This document shows positions 46,831-58,859 of a stretch of 64,000 nucleotides of DNA, in pieces. Location of the stretch: positions 22,153,501 to 22,217,500 of the forward strand of contig NC_135365.1 in the NCBI RefSeq assembly GCF_051622035.1, in the 5' to 3' direction. This DNA is from Arctopsyche grandis. Its lineage: Eukaryota > Arthropoda > Insecta > Trichoptera > Hydropsychidae. The position numbers were made by a program, and so were the translations under genes. Under the pieces are notes generated by a model. That model ran no database searches, was not told the origin of the DNA, and was given only the letters and a program-made list of their open reading frames with translations. Numbering within the stretch: the stretch's first letter is position 1; each line of letters begins with the position of its first letter.

Positions 46831-46997
46831 GCCTAACATTTTAAATCAGAAAGTGATGTTTACCAAATCCCATACTCACATAAAAATTATAGGCTATAGA
46901 TGAAAGAAGTTCTGTATAACAGTCCAACTGAATCGATTAACAGACCATCAAAACTACACAAATCTTTTTTTGACGTTTTGTATCAGAGGTATTAAAA

Positions 46998-47408
46998 TAA
47001 GGTGACCATTCGTACTGATTTTACCAGGACTGTACTGGTTTTTACAAGATCTGTCGTGAGATAAAACCAGTACACTTTATATGTAATAGAATTTTTTTAG
47101 CTAATAGAAGTCTTTGGCGAAAATTATGTCTCCTACAAAAATATTAGCAAATTAGTCAAATATTGTTTCCATTAGGAACAAATGCACCAGCCGAAGGATT
47201 TTTTACTTTGATGAACAATATATAGACCAGTGATAAAACGAAATTGTACGTTGATACCTTAAAATGTTTTCGAATTACTTAACCAGTCTTGGGTAGAATT
47301 CTATAAGAGCATTCAAAAAAATGGATTTATTTTTTTATAAATGTGTGTCCATGATTCTTTAATCTTCGTTTTCAATAATTTAAGTTTTTGAAAAAAATGG
47401 TCACCTTA
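46998..47408. mobile_element. 411-bp hAT-like MITE with 8-bp TSD
   Basis: Ends TAAGGTGACCAT and inverted ATGGTCACCTTA. TATTAAAA is at 46990-46997 and 47409-47416. Noncoding. Confidence 0.85.
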
Positions 47409-47844
47409 TATTAAAAGTTTGCGTATCACTTACATATAGAGGTTAGATCCTTTTCGCAGAATGTCATCCAAATATACAGCGATACATTTGCGTTTATTTT
47501 ACAAACTATTTATAGACTGACAAATGCGCAATTCTACCAAAAGTACAATTCTTCCAAACAGAACATATCTGCACCACATGTAGACACATTCGCATACATC
47601 ATCGATGATTTTAAAACAGATTAAGCGAAAAGAAAGTCAACACACACAATACTAATTAAAATTAATGACTACTAATGATAATGATAATAATAATATTCAC
47701 AAAATAAAGTACGTAGCGTAATATACATAATACATGTTGTATAGTTTTTACTATGTTTCTATTACACAGTTATTATTGTCACTCGGAAATCGCCAAAACT
47801 GTTACATCCCATAGTAGAATCCGAATAGCAAAACTACACCATCA

Positions 47845-50800
47845 TTAGGACGATTTTTCCAAGGAACCCGTGTTGGATTGAGACGACGCAGTCGTCTGCT
47901 GATGCTGCAACGTGCGCAATTGTGCCGTCGTCGACGACAATTTATTACTCAACTTTTCATTGTGCTCCCTCAGATGACGTATCAGATCAGCCTAAAAATA
48001 GCAAACAAAACCTATCAATTGACTTCCTTATCTAGTAGACGTATCGTCGGGCTAAATTTTACGCACCTGTCGGGCGAGCAAGTCCGCGGTCTGCGTCAAA
48101 GTTTGGCTGAGTGGTGACGAGGTCGACTGCAACGGGCTGGTCCTGTTTTGTTGGGGGTTTGCAGCTTCTACGAGATGATCTCTCTGAACGTCGGGTCTCT
48201 GTTGCGATTTGTTGAACGCCGCTACTTTGGCTGAAAGCGTAGAGAGTTACGTGAAACCGGTGTTTTATAATGCAGAATTAAAATTAGATGCGAAGCTTGA
48301 GCCGTCAATCAACATGGCGTGACAATGATAATGAATATAAATTCCAACAAAATAATCTCACAGTAAACATTTCGCAAAGCACTATGTATTTGCCGTGATA
48401 TAATTTATTTTCAATGTGTGTATGTCTGCTCTACTTTCAGAACATGTATTCAATTTAGTAAAATTGATGGTACTTCATGTCTAGACATTAACGTCATGAA
48501 CGTGTGATAAAAGAACGGCACACGGTATATTTTCCTTTTACATTATCAATGTTTGTTAGACTGGTGAAGTCATTCAATTAGAATACAATGCAAATCTGAC
48601 AGATTGGAAATCATATGGTAATCAAAAACGTCTTAAATAGCTTGGCCATGAGTGTGTTAGAGATGGCACAATATCATATGATTGCTATAAAGGATTGGGC
48701 CTGGTAAATGTGCGAGTTATCTTGATAGCCTCGGTCGTGTGCATCAACTTAAAAATTTAAACAATACTAAGGTCTTTATGGTCTGATAATTTTTTTTTCC
48801 TTACACGGCCGAAGCAGAAGTGTACATATTTATGTGATTGAATAAATATGCTTTTTTGTCGTCCGATGAATGTGGATCTAAAGTCTACATATACGGAAGA
48901 TGATCAAGTTAAAAAAACATAATACTTTTAATAAATATTTGTTTCCACATGGAAGTCAAAGCAATGCCAGTCAATTTGTCAAGGCAAATATGATTTTTGA
49001 ATGTTTGTAATTATATTTAATACTAGTGTTTTTACCAGGCTTCGCTCGGTATTTGTAATATAAGCCGCTTAAACATGGCCAATCTAATAGTAAACATTTT
49101 ATTAAATATATTTGAATAGATTTATTTTATTTGAGTATTTTCTTTTGTTTTTTTTTTATTAAATTGAACGTCACGGATTCTACGAACCAAACAAACAAAA
49201 ATACATACAAAGTCTTTTTCGAAATTAGATATTAGACTAGTCTAATTGTATGGCATTGCTCAGGTGGTTGAAAGTTGAAAAAAGCTTGTAATAAGGCTAC
49301 TGGCCACTAAACGTAATCGTCTCCAAAATTTTTGCATTCTTAAACGTGTTTATTACGATTATTTTTCACCGTCGAACTATCGGAAGCGATTTAAATTTCT
49401 ATCGGTGACCAAGCCGCGCAAAATGGCAAAGTTTCAAACCGATCGGAAGAATATAGGAGTATTGCCAGAACCGTTAGCGAAGTGAAACATATAAAATCCT
49501 TATAAAAATGGAGCTATTTTAGAAAATTCATAAGTATATGTCCTGGCTAAGAATTAAAAAAAATATATATTTTATTTCGAGTATTACAAAATCTTTGTCG
49601 ACACATGTTAGTGCATCATTTAATTCGGTCACTTCCTGCCGTGTCAAAGACCTATGTATTCAATAGTACTAAAAATACTTCTCCAATTTAAACCACAAGG
49701 AATTGGATCGGCTCAAAAAAGTATATATGTACATATCTAATATCTAATATATAATTTCGAAAAAGACTTTGTATGTAACTATTGTTGGTTCGTAGAAAAA
49801 CAAATTAATATTCAAATAAACTTAAATAAAATAAAACTATTCAAATAAATTTCATAAAATGTTTACTATTAGATTAGCCATGTTTATGCGGTTTATATTA
49901 AAAATACTGAGTGAAGCCGGGTAAAACCACTAGTCTAATATATAATTTAGAAAGAGACTTTGCATGTATGTTTGTTTATTTGTTTGGTTCGTAAAATCCG
50001 TGACGTTCAATTAAATAAAAAAAAAACAAATGAAAATTCAAATAAATTAAAATAAAATAAAACTAATCAAATAAACTATTAGATTAGCCATGTTTATGCG
50101 GTCTATATTAAAAATACCGAGTGAAGCCGGGTAAAACCACTAGTCTAATATATAATTTAGAAAGAGACTTTGCATGTATGTTTGTTTATTTGTTTGGTTC
50201 GTAAAATCCGTGACGTTCGATTTAATAAAAAAAAAAACAAATGAAAATTCAAATAAATTTAAATAAAATAAAACTAATCAAATAAATGTTTACTATTAGA
50301 TTGGCCATGTTTAAGCGGTTTATATTACAAATACCGAGCGAAGCCGGGTAAAAACACTAGTGTACTATAAATCAAAGTACGATTCAAAAACCGAAATGAG
50401 CCTAAACATTTAGGCCATCGTCGATTTGTACTATTCAATCAAATCCTTATGTTCACTATCAAAACCGTGACACATTGACCGTGACCGCCCACACAAAAGT
50501 ACCATAGTTGCAAAACGGCAAGGTTCACACTTAATATTTCGATCAGACACGTTATCTAAAACTCATATGACAGTATAATATAGGGGCAACCTTGCGGATA
50601 AAATGCGTGCCGAATAATAGCCACGACACTTACACATGTACATTCCGTGGATGGCGGAAAGGATGACCGTCTCTACCCAAATGAATCCGGTGACGTAGGA
50701 CACGGGGGCGACAAAGCCACCTTTGGCACACTGTTCGATGAAGTTGTCCGGATAGAAGTGCTGGACCAGCGTTTGGATTATGAGGAGGAAAGCGTTCCAC

Positions 50801-53800
50801 AAGGACACAACATATATCGGCGCTCTGTGCAGCGTATACGTCTGCTGATAGAATTCCAGGTAGCCGCTTATCCTCATGTTATGGTGGGTCTTCTTCAGTA
50901 TGTAATCGGTTATCTGTAACATGAAACGGTGAGGATTGAAATACGTATTCGTATGTTTGACATTGGACTTTTGCACGTTTGAAAATTACGATTGTTTATA
51001 CGTTCATATTCAAATTTAAAAAAAATGCACATCTGTGTTTGTGGTTTGACAACGTTGATTCAATTATCAATTGAGTGAATCATTTCGTATGGTCGTAAAT
51101 AAATTTATGTGGTGTCGAAAACCATTTTTTTATTATAATAGAGAGTGCTATTAAGTCAATATTTGAGAACGCTCTCACATCTTACATTGGTGCAAGAATT
51201 ATATGGTAACGTAACATGTAATTTTTTGTTATATGCAATGAGAAATAACCTATAAGTGAAGTAAAAATATGTATATATGAGAGCTAATGAGAGCCTATAA
51301 TGCAAATTTAGGCTTTAGATTTTAAAACTGAAAGGTATGTTAAAATCTTGGTATTTTTATATCATTACTATAACTGTTGGCACGATTTGGATATTATTAA
51401 ACCCAAATGGGTCGTTTCCTGTCAGAATTGGCAGATTTTATAATATGTGACTATGTTGTTGAGATATTTGCAAACAAAATTGGCATCAATATATTTACAT
51501 ATGTACATAAATCCAAATAATTATTATTTTCTTTAATCCTTTCGATTCCTTTAAGAGGAATATTCCAAGAGACCACTGGGGAAGTAATTACCTTACACAA
51601 GACTCTTCATTACATGCTATAAGCGTTCAAAAAATAACAGGTAATTTAAAGTATTCTAAAATACACTACTTAACATATATACAGTTTTGGCTCAATTATA
51701 TACTTTTCTTAGTAAATTACTGAAAAACTGCATTTCTCAATGTGTACTGAATCTTATTATGGTTCGGCCGGGTTCGATCCCATGAGCTGACCTTGATTGA
51801 AAATAATTTTTCTGAGTATATTTGTAGTGCTGTTGGTGAGACCTGGTTAATTGTGACTCCAAGTCAATCGTTTCTAATCAGAGTTTGCCAATTTTCTCTG
51901 ATTTCATTGATGAAACGGTTCCCGATTAAAAATTGGCTAAAAACCTTCCTACCTACTATTTCACCACTATTTGAGTATGATTAATGTACAATTCATAGAT
52001 TTCTCGTTAATTTGCGAGTTTTCACTGTCTCGTAATTCAGCGACTTGTATAAAAAAAATGCTGTATTGTTTGTAATTGGCCAGGAAGGCGCGGTGGCCTT
52101 CCTGGTATAAAAATGTAATAAAATAAAATAATGTATGCACATACATACATGAATTATTACTGACAAAACAGACAGGGCAGCAAATTTGATTGAAATGAAC
52201 CGTTCATTCTCTATATGCACTTCCAATAAAAGTTTTAGTGTGTTCTAAGCATTGAAAACCTCTATTACATACAAACATAGAACAGGAAAGTATTTGACAT
52301 GAAAAATATTCTCATTTAAATACATACAATCGAATTTACAACACTGCAAAGAGACTGTTCTAATAAACAATAACATTTTGTATATATTCAGCTATACATA
52401 TATACACTAGGATGAGTAGATTTTACATACATACATACAAAAGTATGCCAGTTAAAGCGATGAACTCACCAATGTGAAGAACCAAAATGCAGCGTGCAAA
52501 TACAGCATTATAAAGTAAGCTCGACATCTGTGCTCCAAGTCGGGCTCTCGCACGGCCAAAACGATACCGACTATCGATATGGTCGTCGAAATCAACAAAT
52601 GTAATGCACAATGCTTGATCGTCTTCAGGGGCACGAAATGATGAGGCTGCGCCGGCTGTGAAGGGTTCACGAGATGACCGTCTTCCTCCGCTGAAGAGTT
52701 GAAAAACGTCGCACCCTAAAAATCAAACAATAATGTTAGTTGGCAACTAATAAACAATATTAATCAGCAACTTTCAACCGTAATTGAAGTCCAACACTGA
52801 TAATAATATTATTATTTTTATTTTCACCACAAATGTGACTGTGGTATGTATGTACATTCATCGTTTATGATAAATTGTTTTTTTTTCTAACATTCAAATC
52901 TACCATTTTTATCAAATTCGAGGTTTTTAACCTCAATATAATGTGTTGGTGTAATTAAATGGATATTTAAGGTCTGAATTGGTTGATTATTATTTTCAAC
53001 ATAAAGTGATTCATTCCTGTGATAAATTTGAGTATTTTCCAAACAGATGCTCGATAATATGTTACAAATGAATCGTTGGCTTTAAAATAGTTAATTAAAA
53101 ACGAGGTTGATTTAAAATTTAGTACAAGTATTATAATCTAACTACAAATGTAAGTCCATTTTTATTATGTCTCCACTGCAATTTTAGCATTAGACGCTAT
53201 CTTGAATTAAATTATGGTAATAAACATGAATTATTGACTTAAAATAAAACGCTTGTGCGACACAAAATTATATTTAACTTAATAGCACTACTCGTCGAGA
53301 CTATTTTGAAGCAAAATGTCTCATCGACTCACTCGTCTCCGCAATATGTTATTAATATAAATTATTCATAAATAATCTACGAGAGTAGGCTGACCATTCC
53401 AATCCATTTCCACGACACTCACAAATGCATGAATATTGAATATATAAGCTTATTCAATCAAATATTTATGTTCGGTATGAAAAGGTTTTGCATTTCAAAA
53501 TATTATTCTTTATATAAAAATAAGTACATATATTGTACAGAAAGGGTCAAAAAGGCCTTGTAGTAATAAGCAGAGACCGAGGGACAAGATGCTGGATGGC
53601 TAAAAAAATGGTTCACTATTGTCAATTTCTATTGTTAATCATTTTATTTGCTCTCCTGCTTTCTTGATCAAAGGCTTTGGAGGGATGCGTTTCAAATAAC
53701 AATAGATAACTCCATTAGTGTTCAAAGAAAAAGGGCAAAATAGCATGGTTTTTATAAGAAATTTACAAAAGTGAAAAGCATCCACCGTTTAAGACTGGTC

Positions 53801-56800
53801 GTAAGTAAAGGACAGATTGGGATCAGGGCAGATGGTTTTGCTGTTGTTAATTTCGTAGAAAAACCATATTTTACAAGCTTTTTTGCTCTCTTGAACGGTA
53901 TATTGTTATTTACAATTGTCCCGATTTTTAGTCATAATGTTGGGTTAACACGATGCAAGTAGCTTGGACGTTACTCACAGAGTGGCTACAGGTGATATTC
54001 GATTTCGGCGTTCAAAAACGGATGGATCACCTGTTGCCACGCTGCGAGTAACGTCCAAGCTAATCGCAACGTGTCAGCCGGTATAAGGAACGGATACTCG
54101 TTAGGGAAATTCCAAACAACAAAACACGTTCTAAAAATTCTGAAAGCAATAGAGCAAGAAAAAAAGGTTTTCTGTACAATTACAATTTTTATATAAAAAT
54201 TAACAATAACTATAACGGCAAAAAACTCCAATGACCATCTGCCCTCTAGTCATAAGTGGAGGTAGGACTGGAAGCGTGCCGTTCATTATTAATTGTTCAC
54301 TGTGCTTTGTTCAATTTTATGAAGAACCTTTTTTTTGCACTCTAGCTTTGTAAATAGACCCAAAACGTACTGATTCCTGGAAAAATCATGTTTCCGGTCT
54401 GCTCTTTAGTCATAAGTAGAGGTAGAACCGGAAGCGTGCCGTTTATTATTCAATTGTTGTAAATCCTTTGTAAAACAGGTTCGGCAAACCTTTAACAATG
54501 GATTTACAACATTTGAACAATAGACAGCCCCCTCAGGGTCCGGGCTTTAGTCATAAGTAAGGTTCGGCGCGACCCAGGGCTATTTGGACAAAAAATGGGT
54601 TCATCATTGTCTATTACAATGGCCAACCTTTTTTTGTTTGCTCTCTAGCTTTGTATTTTGTTGTAATCGACAATGGTGAACACATTTTTTTAGTCGCACC
54701 GATCTCTGGTCATAAGTAAGGATAGGCGCTTGGGTTCTATTTCCCAGGAAAGAGGGGTTGCCTATTGTAAATTTCTATTGTAACCTTTTCTAGCTTTGTA
54801 GGACAGTCCAATCCTTAGTCATAAGCAGACTTAGGAGGCGAAGATGCTGCCATAAAATAACAATAGACCTATCTATTTTCGAGAAAGCAGGGGAGCAAAA
54901 AAACATGGTTGACTATAATAATTGACAATAGTGAACCATTTTTTTAGCTATTGAGCTTCGTATCCGCCGGTTCCTGGTCATAACTAGTCTTCGGCGTTTG
55001 AGCGTGCTTTTGGAACAAAAAATGGGAGTTTTGGGGCTATTTTACAGGAAAGAGGGCAAACTACAAAGCTAGAGAGCAAAACAAAAAGGTTCACCATAAA
55101 AATGAACAATGGTGCGCAGGGTTGCGCCGAAGCTTAGTCAGAAGTGAGGACGGCGGTCAGGTTGGTCGACGGCTAAAAAAATGGTTCACTATTGTCAACC
55201 ATTTTTTTTTGCTCTCCAGCTTTCTCGGACAATGGAGAGGTCTATTGTTATTTTATGGCGGAAACCTGACCGCCGCTCTTTAGTCATAAGCAAAGATCGG
55301 CGTTGGGACGATGCTTTTGGCACAAAAATGGTTCACTATTGTAAACCATTCTTTTTTCTCTCTCTTGCTTTGTATACTGATGAAGCGATCTATTGTTATT
55401 TGACGAGAACCCAGCCAACGCTGAAGACTAGTCATAAGTGAATGTATTTATTTTTTAAATAAATATTGAACTGTTCCGGTTTTATTTCCAGCTATAAACA
55501 ACAAGGAAGAGATCCATTAAAGCATTTTTATAAATCAACAATTAACTGAAACGATCAAATTCCATTTTGAAATCGGAAATATTATACGAAATGTAGATTC
55601 AATAACACACGTGCAAAATATCCATCATAAAATAATTAGGGATAAAGCTCAAGACTCTTCACTAATTGTTCGAGGTGATTGCGCGTAAAATTGGCGATGA
55701 TTGTAAATGTGGAGGGACGGAGCGGAAAGTGCAAATATCAGAAAGTGGAATCTATTGGAATATCATTTACTGGCAAGTAAGTTTAATGAAAGAGATTCAA
55801 AGGGGTTACGATATTCATCAAGTACTTTTTCAGACACTAGATCTCAAAAACACCATATTTTCAACTTAAATCTTGAGTTCTACAATTATCAGCGAAACAA
55901 ATGGTTAATTATGACACACCTGTATAAATTGTTTTCAATCTACTGACAGCCACGCAATACATTCGATCGCACATAACAGTTTCAAATTACAGGTGGCATC
56001 TAATTGCACCGTCTCAATTGTACACGTACATATGTAATAGCACTTAAAACAAAGCTTTTTTATTCTTGAAACCCTCAAAGAACTAACAAACTTGGTTACG
56101 ATTTTTACAAATCCAGAAAAGGTTATCGATCTCTAAGATTTGCAGAACGTGACATTTTTTCAATGCTTCTCAATGTTCTGCAGGTAATCATCTGCTTTTG
56201 AAATTCAATTCGACAATGTCAGAATTATTAATGAGATGTCATCACTAGAGGTAGGATAGTCACAGTGCTATCCATTGTTCGGCAAACCTTTAACAATGCA
56301 TTTACAACCTTTGAACAATACACGGCCCCCTCAGGCTCCGGTGACTAGTCATCACTCGTACATTCGAAAAATTTCTACATACTTATTTGGCAATAGAAAA
56401 TTCAAGGATCGATAATTACTAAGATCACGAGTGTCTTCAATCCCCTCATTACCTCAATACATTTGGTTTCACAATGTGGTACAAAGTTTTAAGGTTGGAA
56501 TCACAAGGTTTTTTCTTTTTGAGCTCATAAAATATCAACCAGCAGAATAGACTAGTGGTTAGTATATAATGCTTTGTACAATATTTTTGGCCTGGAAGGC
56601 GAATCGGGGCTACCTGTTAGGCCATCCTGGTATAAATAAAAAAAAATTTAAAAGTCCATTTTATAAGTAAATGTGTATTTAAAAATATTTTTTTTCATCA
56701 AAAAAAGTATCAACATTTCAAAAAAATTGTTTGCACTTCTAAATGACGGATACAGATCGCATTAGAAACTTTGCTTTGATCATTGAAAAAAATATTAGCT

Positions 56801-57725
56801 ACTTAAAAAGCGGATGTTTGCTACTTATGTATATGTGTATTACAATGACCAAAATACGAACCGACAACGACCAACGCTTCTCTCTACTGGATTCCTTATT
56901 TCTTACACTTCGGCTTGCGACCTTCGAACTTACGACCTTGGCTTCGAAACTACGACCCGACATCACCATTCATATTCAAACGTAATACGTAAACAAAAGT
57001 AAAATTTTTGACAGTTGACAGTTGTCAATAGCGGAAGACTGCAACGTTATCACTTTTTGTATCTATTCTAATGCTAAAATCTATTCTTTCGAATGATCGT
57101 TTCATATTTTTAAACACCTCTTTTATTTAATGGTCACTTTATAATGCAAATTTTTAATGCAGTTAAATCGTATCCTTTAAATATTCACCACTTCAGTATT
57201 TCAAGACAATTGCAAGATATACTTTAGCAGAAAGGATTTGTTGAATTTTAATCGTATAAACTAGTAGTTGGTTAAAACCAAAAATTATATTATAAACGAT
57301 TTAATATTTAGCTCAATTGACCGTACGCTGATGTACAATTTACTGTTACAGATCAACTTCAAATGAAAAATTTCTTATTGCAATATTCAAAGTAGCAGTA
57401 TTCTATTTGTGTTAGACAGATACTTTAAATTGGACATAATGGATAGATATTTTAAATTGGAACCTCATCAAAATGAAACACTTCTTATAGACTTGTGCCT
57501 ATCATAAGTCAAATTGAAGTGCTACTTTCCAAAGTGGATGAAGAACACATTTAGCACTGCAATATATTGACAGCGTTTAAGAACAGCTGACACATACCAC
57601 GTGGAGGCTACTGTGAGGAGCACTGAATCGGAAGAATACTTTACAGCAGCAGTGGTGGTAGTAGTGGTGGCCGGAGTGGCGTTGGCGTCCAGTTTGAGAG
57701 GATCGAGCTGGATCTCCTGGGTCAT
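47845..57725 (-). CDS. TMEM192: Lysosomal membrane protein TMEM192
   Basis: A multi-pass lysosomal/late endosomal membrane protein. Minus-strand exons: first coding exon from ATG 57725 to about 57598, then 52715-52470, 50913-50634, 48230-48067 and 47991-47845. The last four are GT-AG with matching phases. It begins MTQEIQLDPLKLDANATP. Membrane segments lie in HLLISTTISIVGIVLAV, YLHAAFWFFTL, YVVSLWNAFLLIIQTLV and VTGFIWVETVILSAI. The C-terminal ADLIRHLREHNEKLSNKL matches the EYLKRHNALLSKRL helix of human TMEM192. Predicted length is about 310-320 aa (human 271), longer by a Ser/Gln/Thr-rich insert. The exon 1 donor is unsettled: the best GTATGT site (57597) is phase 2, but exon 2 needs phase 0. 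Introns carry Helitrons, a SINE and a hAT-MITE array. Confidence 0.85.
48231..49022 (-). other. TMEM192 intron, unassigned part
   Basis: AT-rich, no recognisable feature before the Helitron at 49023. Confidence 0.4.
49023..49236 (-). mobile_element. Short nonautonomous Helitron
   Basis: On the minus strand it runs from TCTAATATCTAATTTCG (49236) to AAAAACACTAG (CTAG at 49023-49026), with the CCGAGCGAAGCC motif before the end. About 214 bp. Confidence 0.8.
49270..49560. repeat. Dispersed repeat shared with 60963-61260
   Basis: Both carry TTATTTTTCACC, GGCAAAGTTTCAAA and CGATCGGAAGAAT in the same order, and both lie close upstream of a Helitron copy. Class unknown. Confidence 0.6.
49743..50360 (+). 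mobile_element. Head-to-tail trimer of short Helitrons
   Basis: Units are 49743-49933, 49934-50143 and 50144-50360. Each begins TCTAATATATAATTT and ends AAACCACTAG or AAACACTAG. The CTAG of one unit directly touches the TC of the next. The left flank base is A and the right flank base is T, the Helitron A|T target. The units share AAAGAGACTTTGCATGTATG and differ by small changes. Noncoding. Confidence 0.88.
51740..52115 (+). mobile_element. SINE copy 4, head type II
   Basis: A B-box-like GGGTTCGATCCCATG precedes TTCTGAGTATATTTGTAGTG, the shared body (GTGACTCCAAGTCAATCGTT, TCAGAGTTTGCC) and the tail hairpin GGCCAGGAAGGC / GGCCTTCCTGGT, ending AATAAAATAAAAT. Confidence 0.75.
52716..53562 (-). 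other. TMEM192 first intron, left part
   Basis: AT-rich, nothing recognised. Confidence 0.4.
53563..55438. mobile_element. Array of ten abutting hAT-like MITEs with shared octamer (array 1)
   Basis: Elements: 53571-53797, 53806-54248, 54257-54408, 54417-54549, 54558-54708, 54717-54817, 54826-54976, 54985-55136, 55145-55282 and 55291-55430. Each junction is a single octamer: GTAATAAG, GTCGTAAG, GTCATAAG (five times), GTCATAAC, GTCAGAAG, GTCATAAG (twice). Ends start TAGAGG, TAAGG, TGAGG, CAGA or CAAAG, as in hAT elements. Cores share GCTCTCTAGCTTTGTA or GTTCGGCAAACCTTTAACAA. The second element contains a separate hairpin at 53948-54073 (GCTTGGACGTTACTC arms). No coding sequence. Sits in TMEM192 intron 1. 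Confidence 0.88.
55441..56237 (-). other. TMEM192 intron 1, unassigned part
   Basis: AT-rich, nothing recognised. Confidence 0.4.
56246..56347. mobile_element. Solo hAT-like MITE, internally shortened, 8-bp TSD
   Basis: TAGAGGTAGGATAGTCACAG at the left and CTCCGGTGACTA at the right, the same family as 58868-59000 but 31 bp shorter. GTCATCAC is at 56238-56245 and 56348-56355. Confidence 0.88.
56540..56650 (+). mobile_element. SINE copy 5, internally deleted
   Basis: The head CAGAATAGACTAGTGGTTAG and ATAATGCTTTG joins directly to the tail TTTGGCCTGGAAGGCG ... CCATCCTGGTATAAATAAA. The whole body is missing, possibly by recombination at TTTGTACAAT. Confidence 0.75.
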
Positions 57726-57970
57726 GCTACCGGAGCAGGAGAACCGTCAGAGGAAGAGTTGAAATCCGATATTCGGATGTACGAACGTGGATTCGGACAT
57801 GCGTCGTTCGCAACACTGAAGAAGAAGACACCGCGATGGAACCACGTAGCAATACTTCGTGTGGCCAATAAGGCGTGCTTGAGGAAATGGCCAGGCCTCG
57901 AATAGAGGTCAGAAGCAAAGCGTATCAGATGTATGGGTGAGTGTGTGTGTCTACACCACGTACACACACA
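57726..57970 (-). promoter_or_regulatory. GC-rich 5' flank of TMEM192
   Basis: A local GC-rich stretch upstream of the minus-strand ATG at 57725, probably 5' UTR/promoter. A GATGAT run is at 57975-57993. Confidence 0.45.
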
Positions 57971-58194
57971 AAAGAAGATGATGATGATGATGGTTAAGAA
58001 GACGAAAAAATAGATACAATGCGAAAGTTCGACGGAAGTGCACTATCTCGAAGAAATGGAGTGGTTCAGATGTGGAGCACCGACGTCAAAGCGGTAGATA
58101 AGGTACACATTTCACAACTCTCTACCATCCATCTATCTACCCGAGCACCTGCTGGAAATTTAGATTTGCAATTAATCGCAAGCACGGATGATAG

Positions 58195-58220
58195 TCTGTG
58201 TGTGTGTGTGTGTGTGTGTA
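58195..58220. repeat. (TG)n microsatellite
   Basis: About ten TG units. Confidence 0.9.
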
Positions 58221-58859
58221 GATTAAAAGTGCTTAAAATGTAGTGGGCGTGTGGGTCAATAAAATGTGGCGATAAAAAAGTATCGAATCAAAATTTAAAA
58301 TAGTAGCAATGACTCGACAGTCGACGCTTCACTTTTCTAGATGGTTATTTTGGCGAATGTTTTTGAATCTCATCGTGTTGACTAAAGTGATTCGAAGTAA
58401 ACAGTGTAGGGATGGTATGGAGAGTAAAACTGTTACCGACAAATAAATGTAAGTACATAGTTCGAGGTAAATAATGGAAGGATGGTATGGAAGACAAAAC
58501 CGGTACAGATAAATGCAACATTGCCATTTCACAAAAAAACCTTGTAAAAAAAGTAAATTCATACTCAATTTGGTAGCAATGTTATCAGTGACGTGTTATC
58601 AGTATTGACATCCAGTGGGTTTCCGGAAACCCTTTGTTTAAAATTTAAACCTGTTGTTAAATGTCTTCATAAACTTTAAACGTGCTTCCGAATTATAAGC
58701 AATGGGATGTATTTTTAGAAAAGATAAATACAAGTTAAATATTAGCGTACTTGTGGATCTCAATAGGGGGGGGGGATTGGATCTACATATGTATGTACAT
58801 AGTATGTAGAACTTTAACTTGTTCGTTTACAAAAACCCCTGAACATCTTGCGTTATAAA

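Noticed and set aside
50647-50919. A 90-codon plus-strand frame
   Set aside because: Antisense of TMEM192 exon 3.
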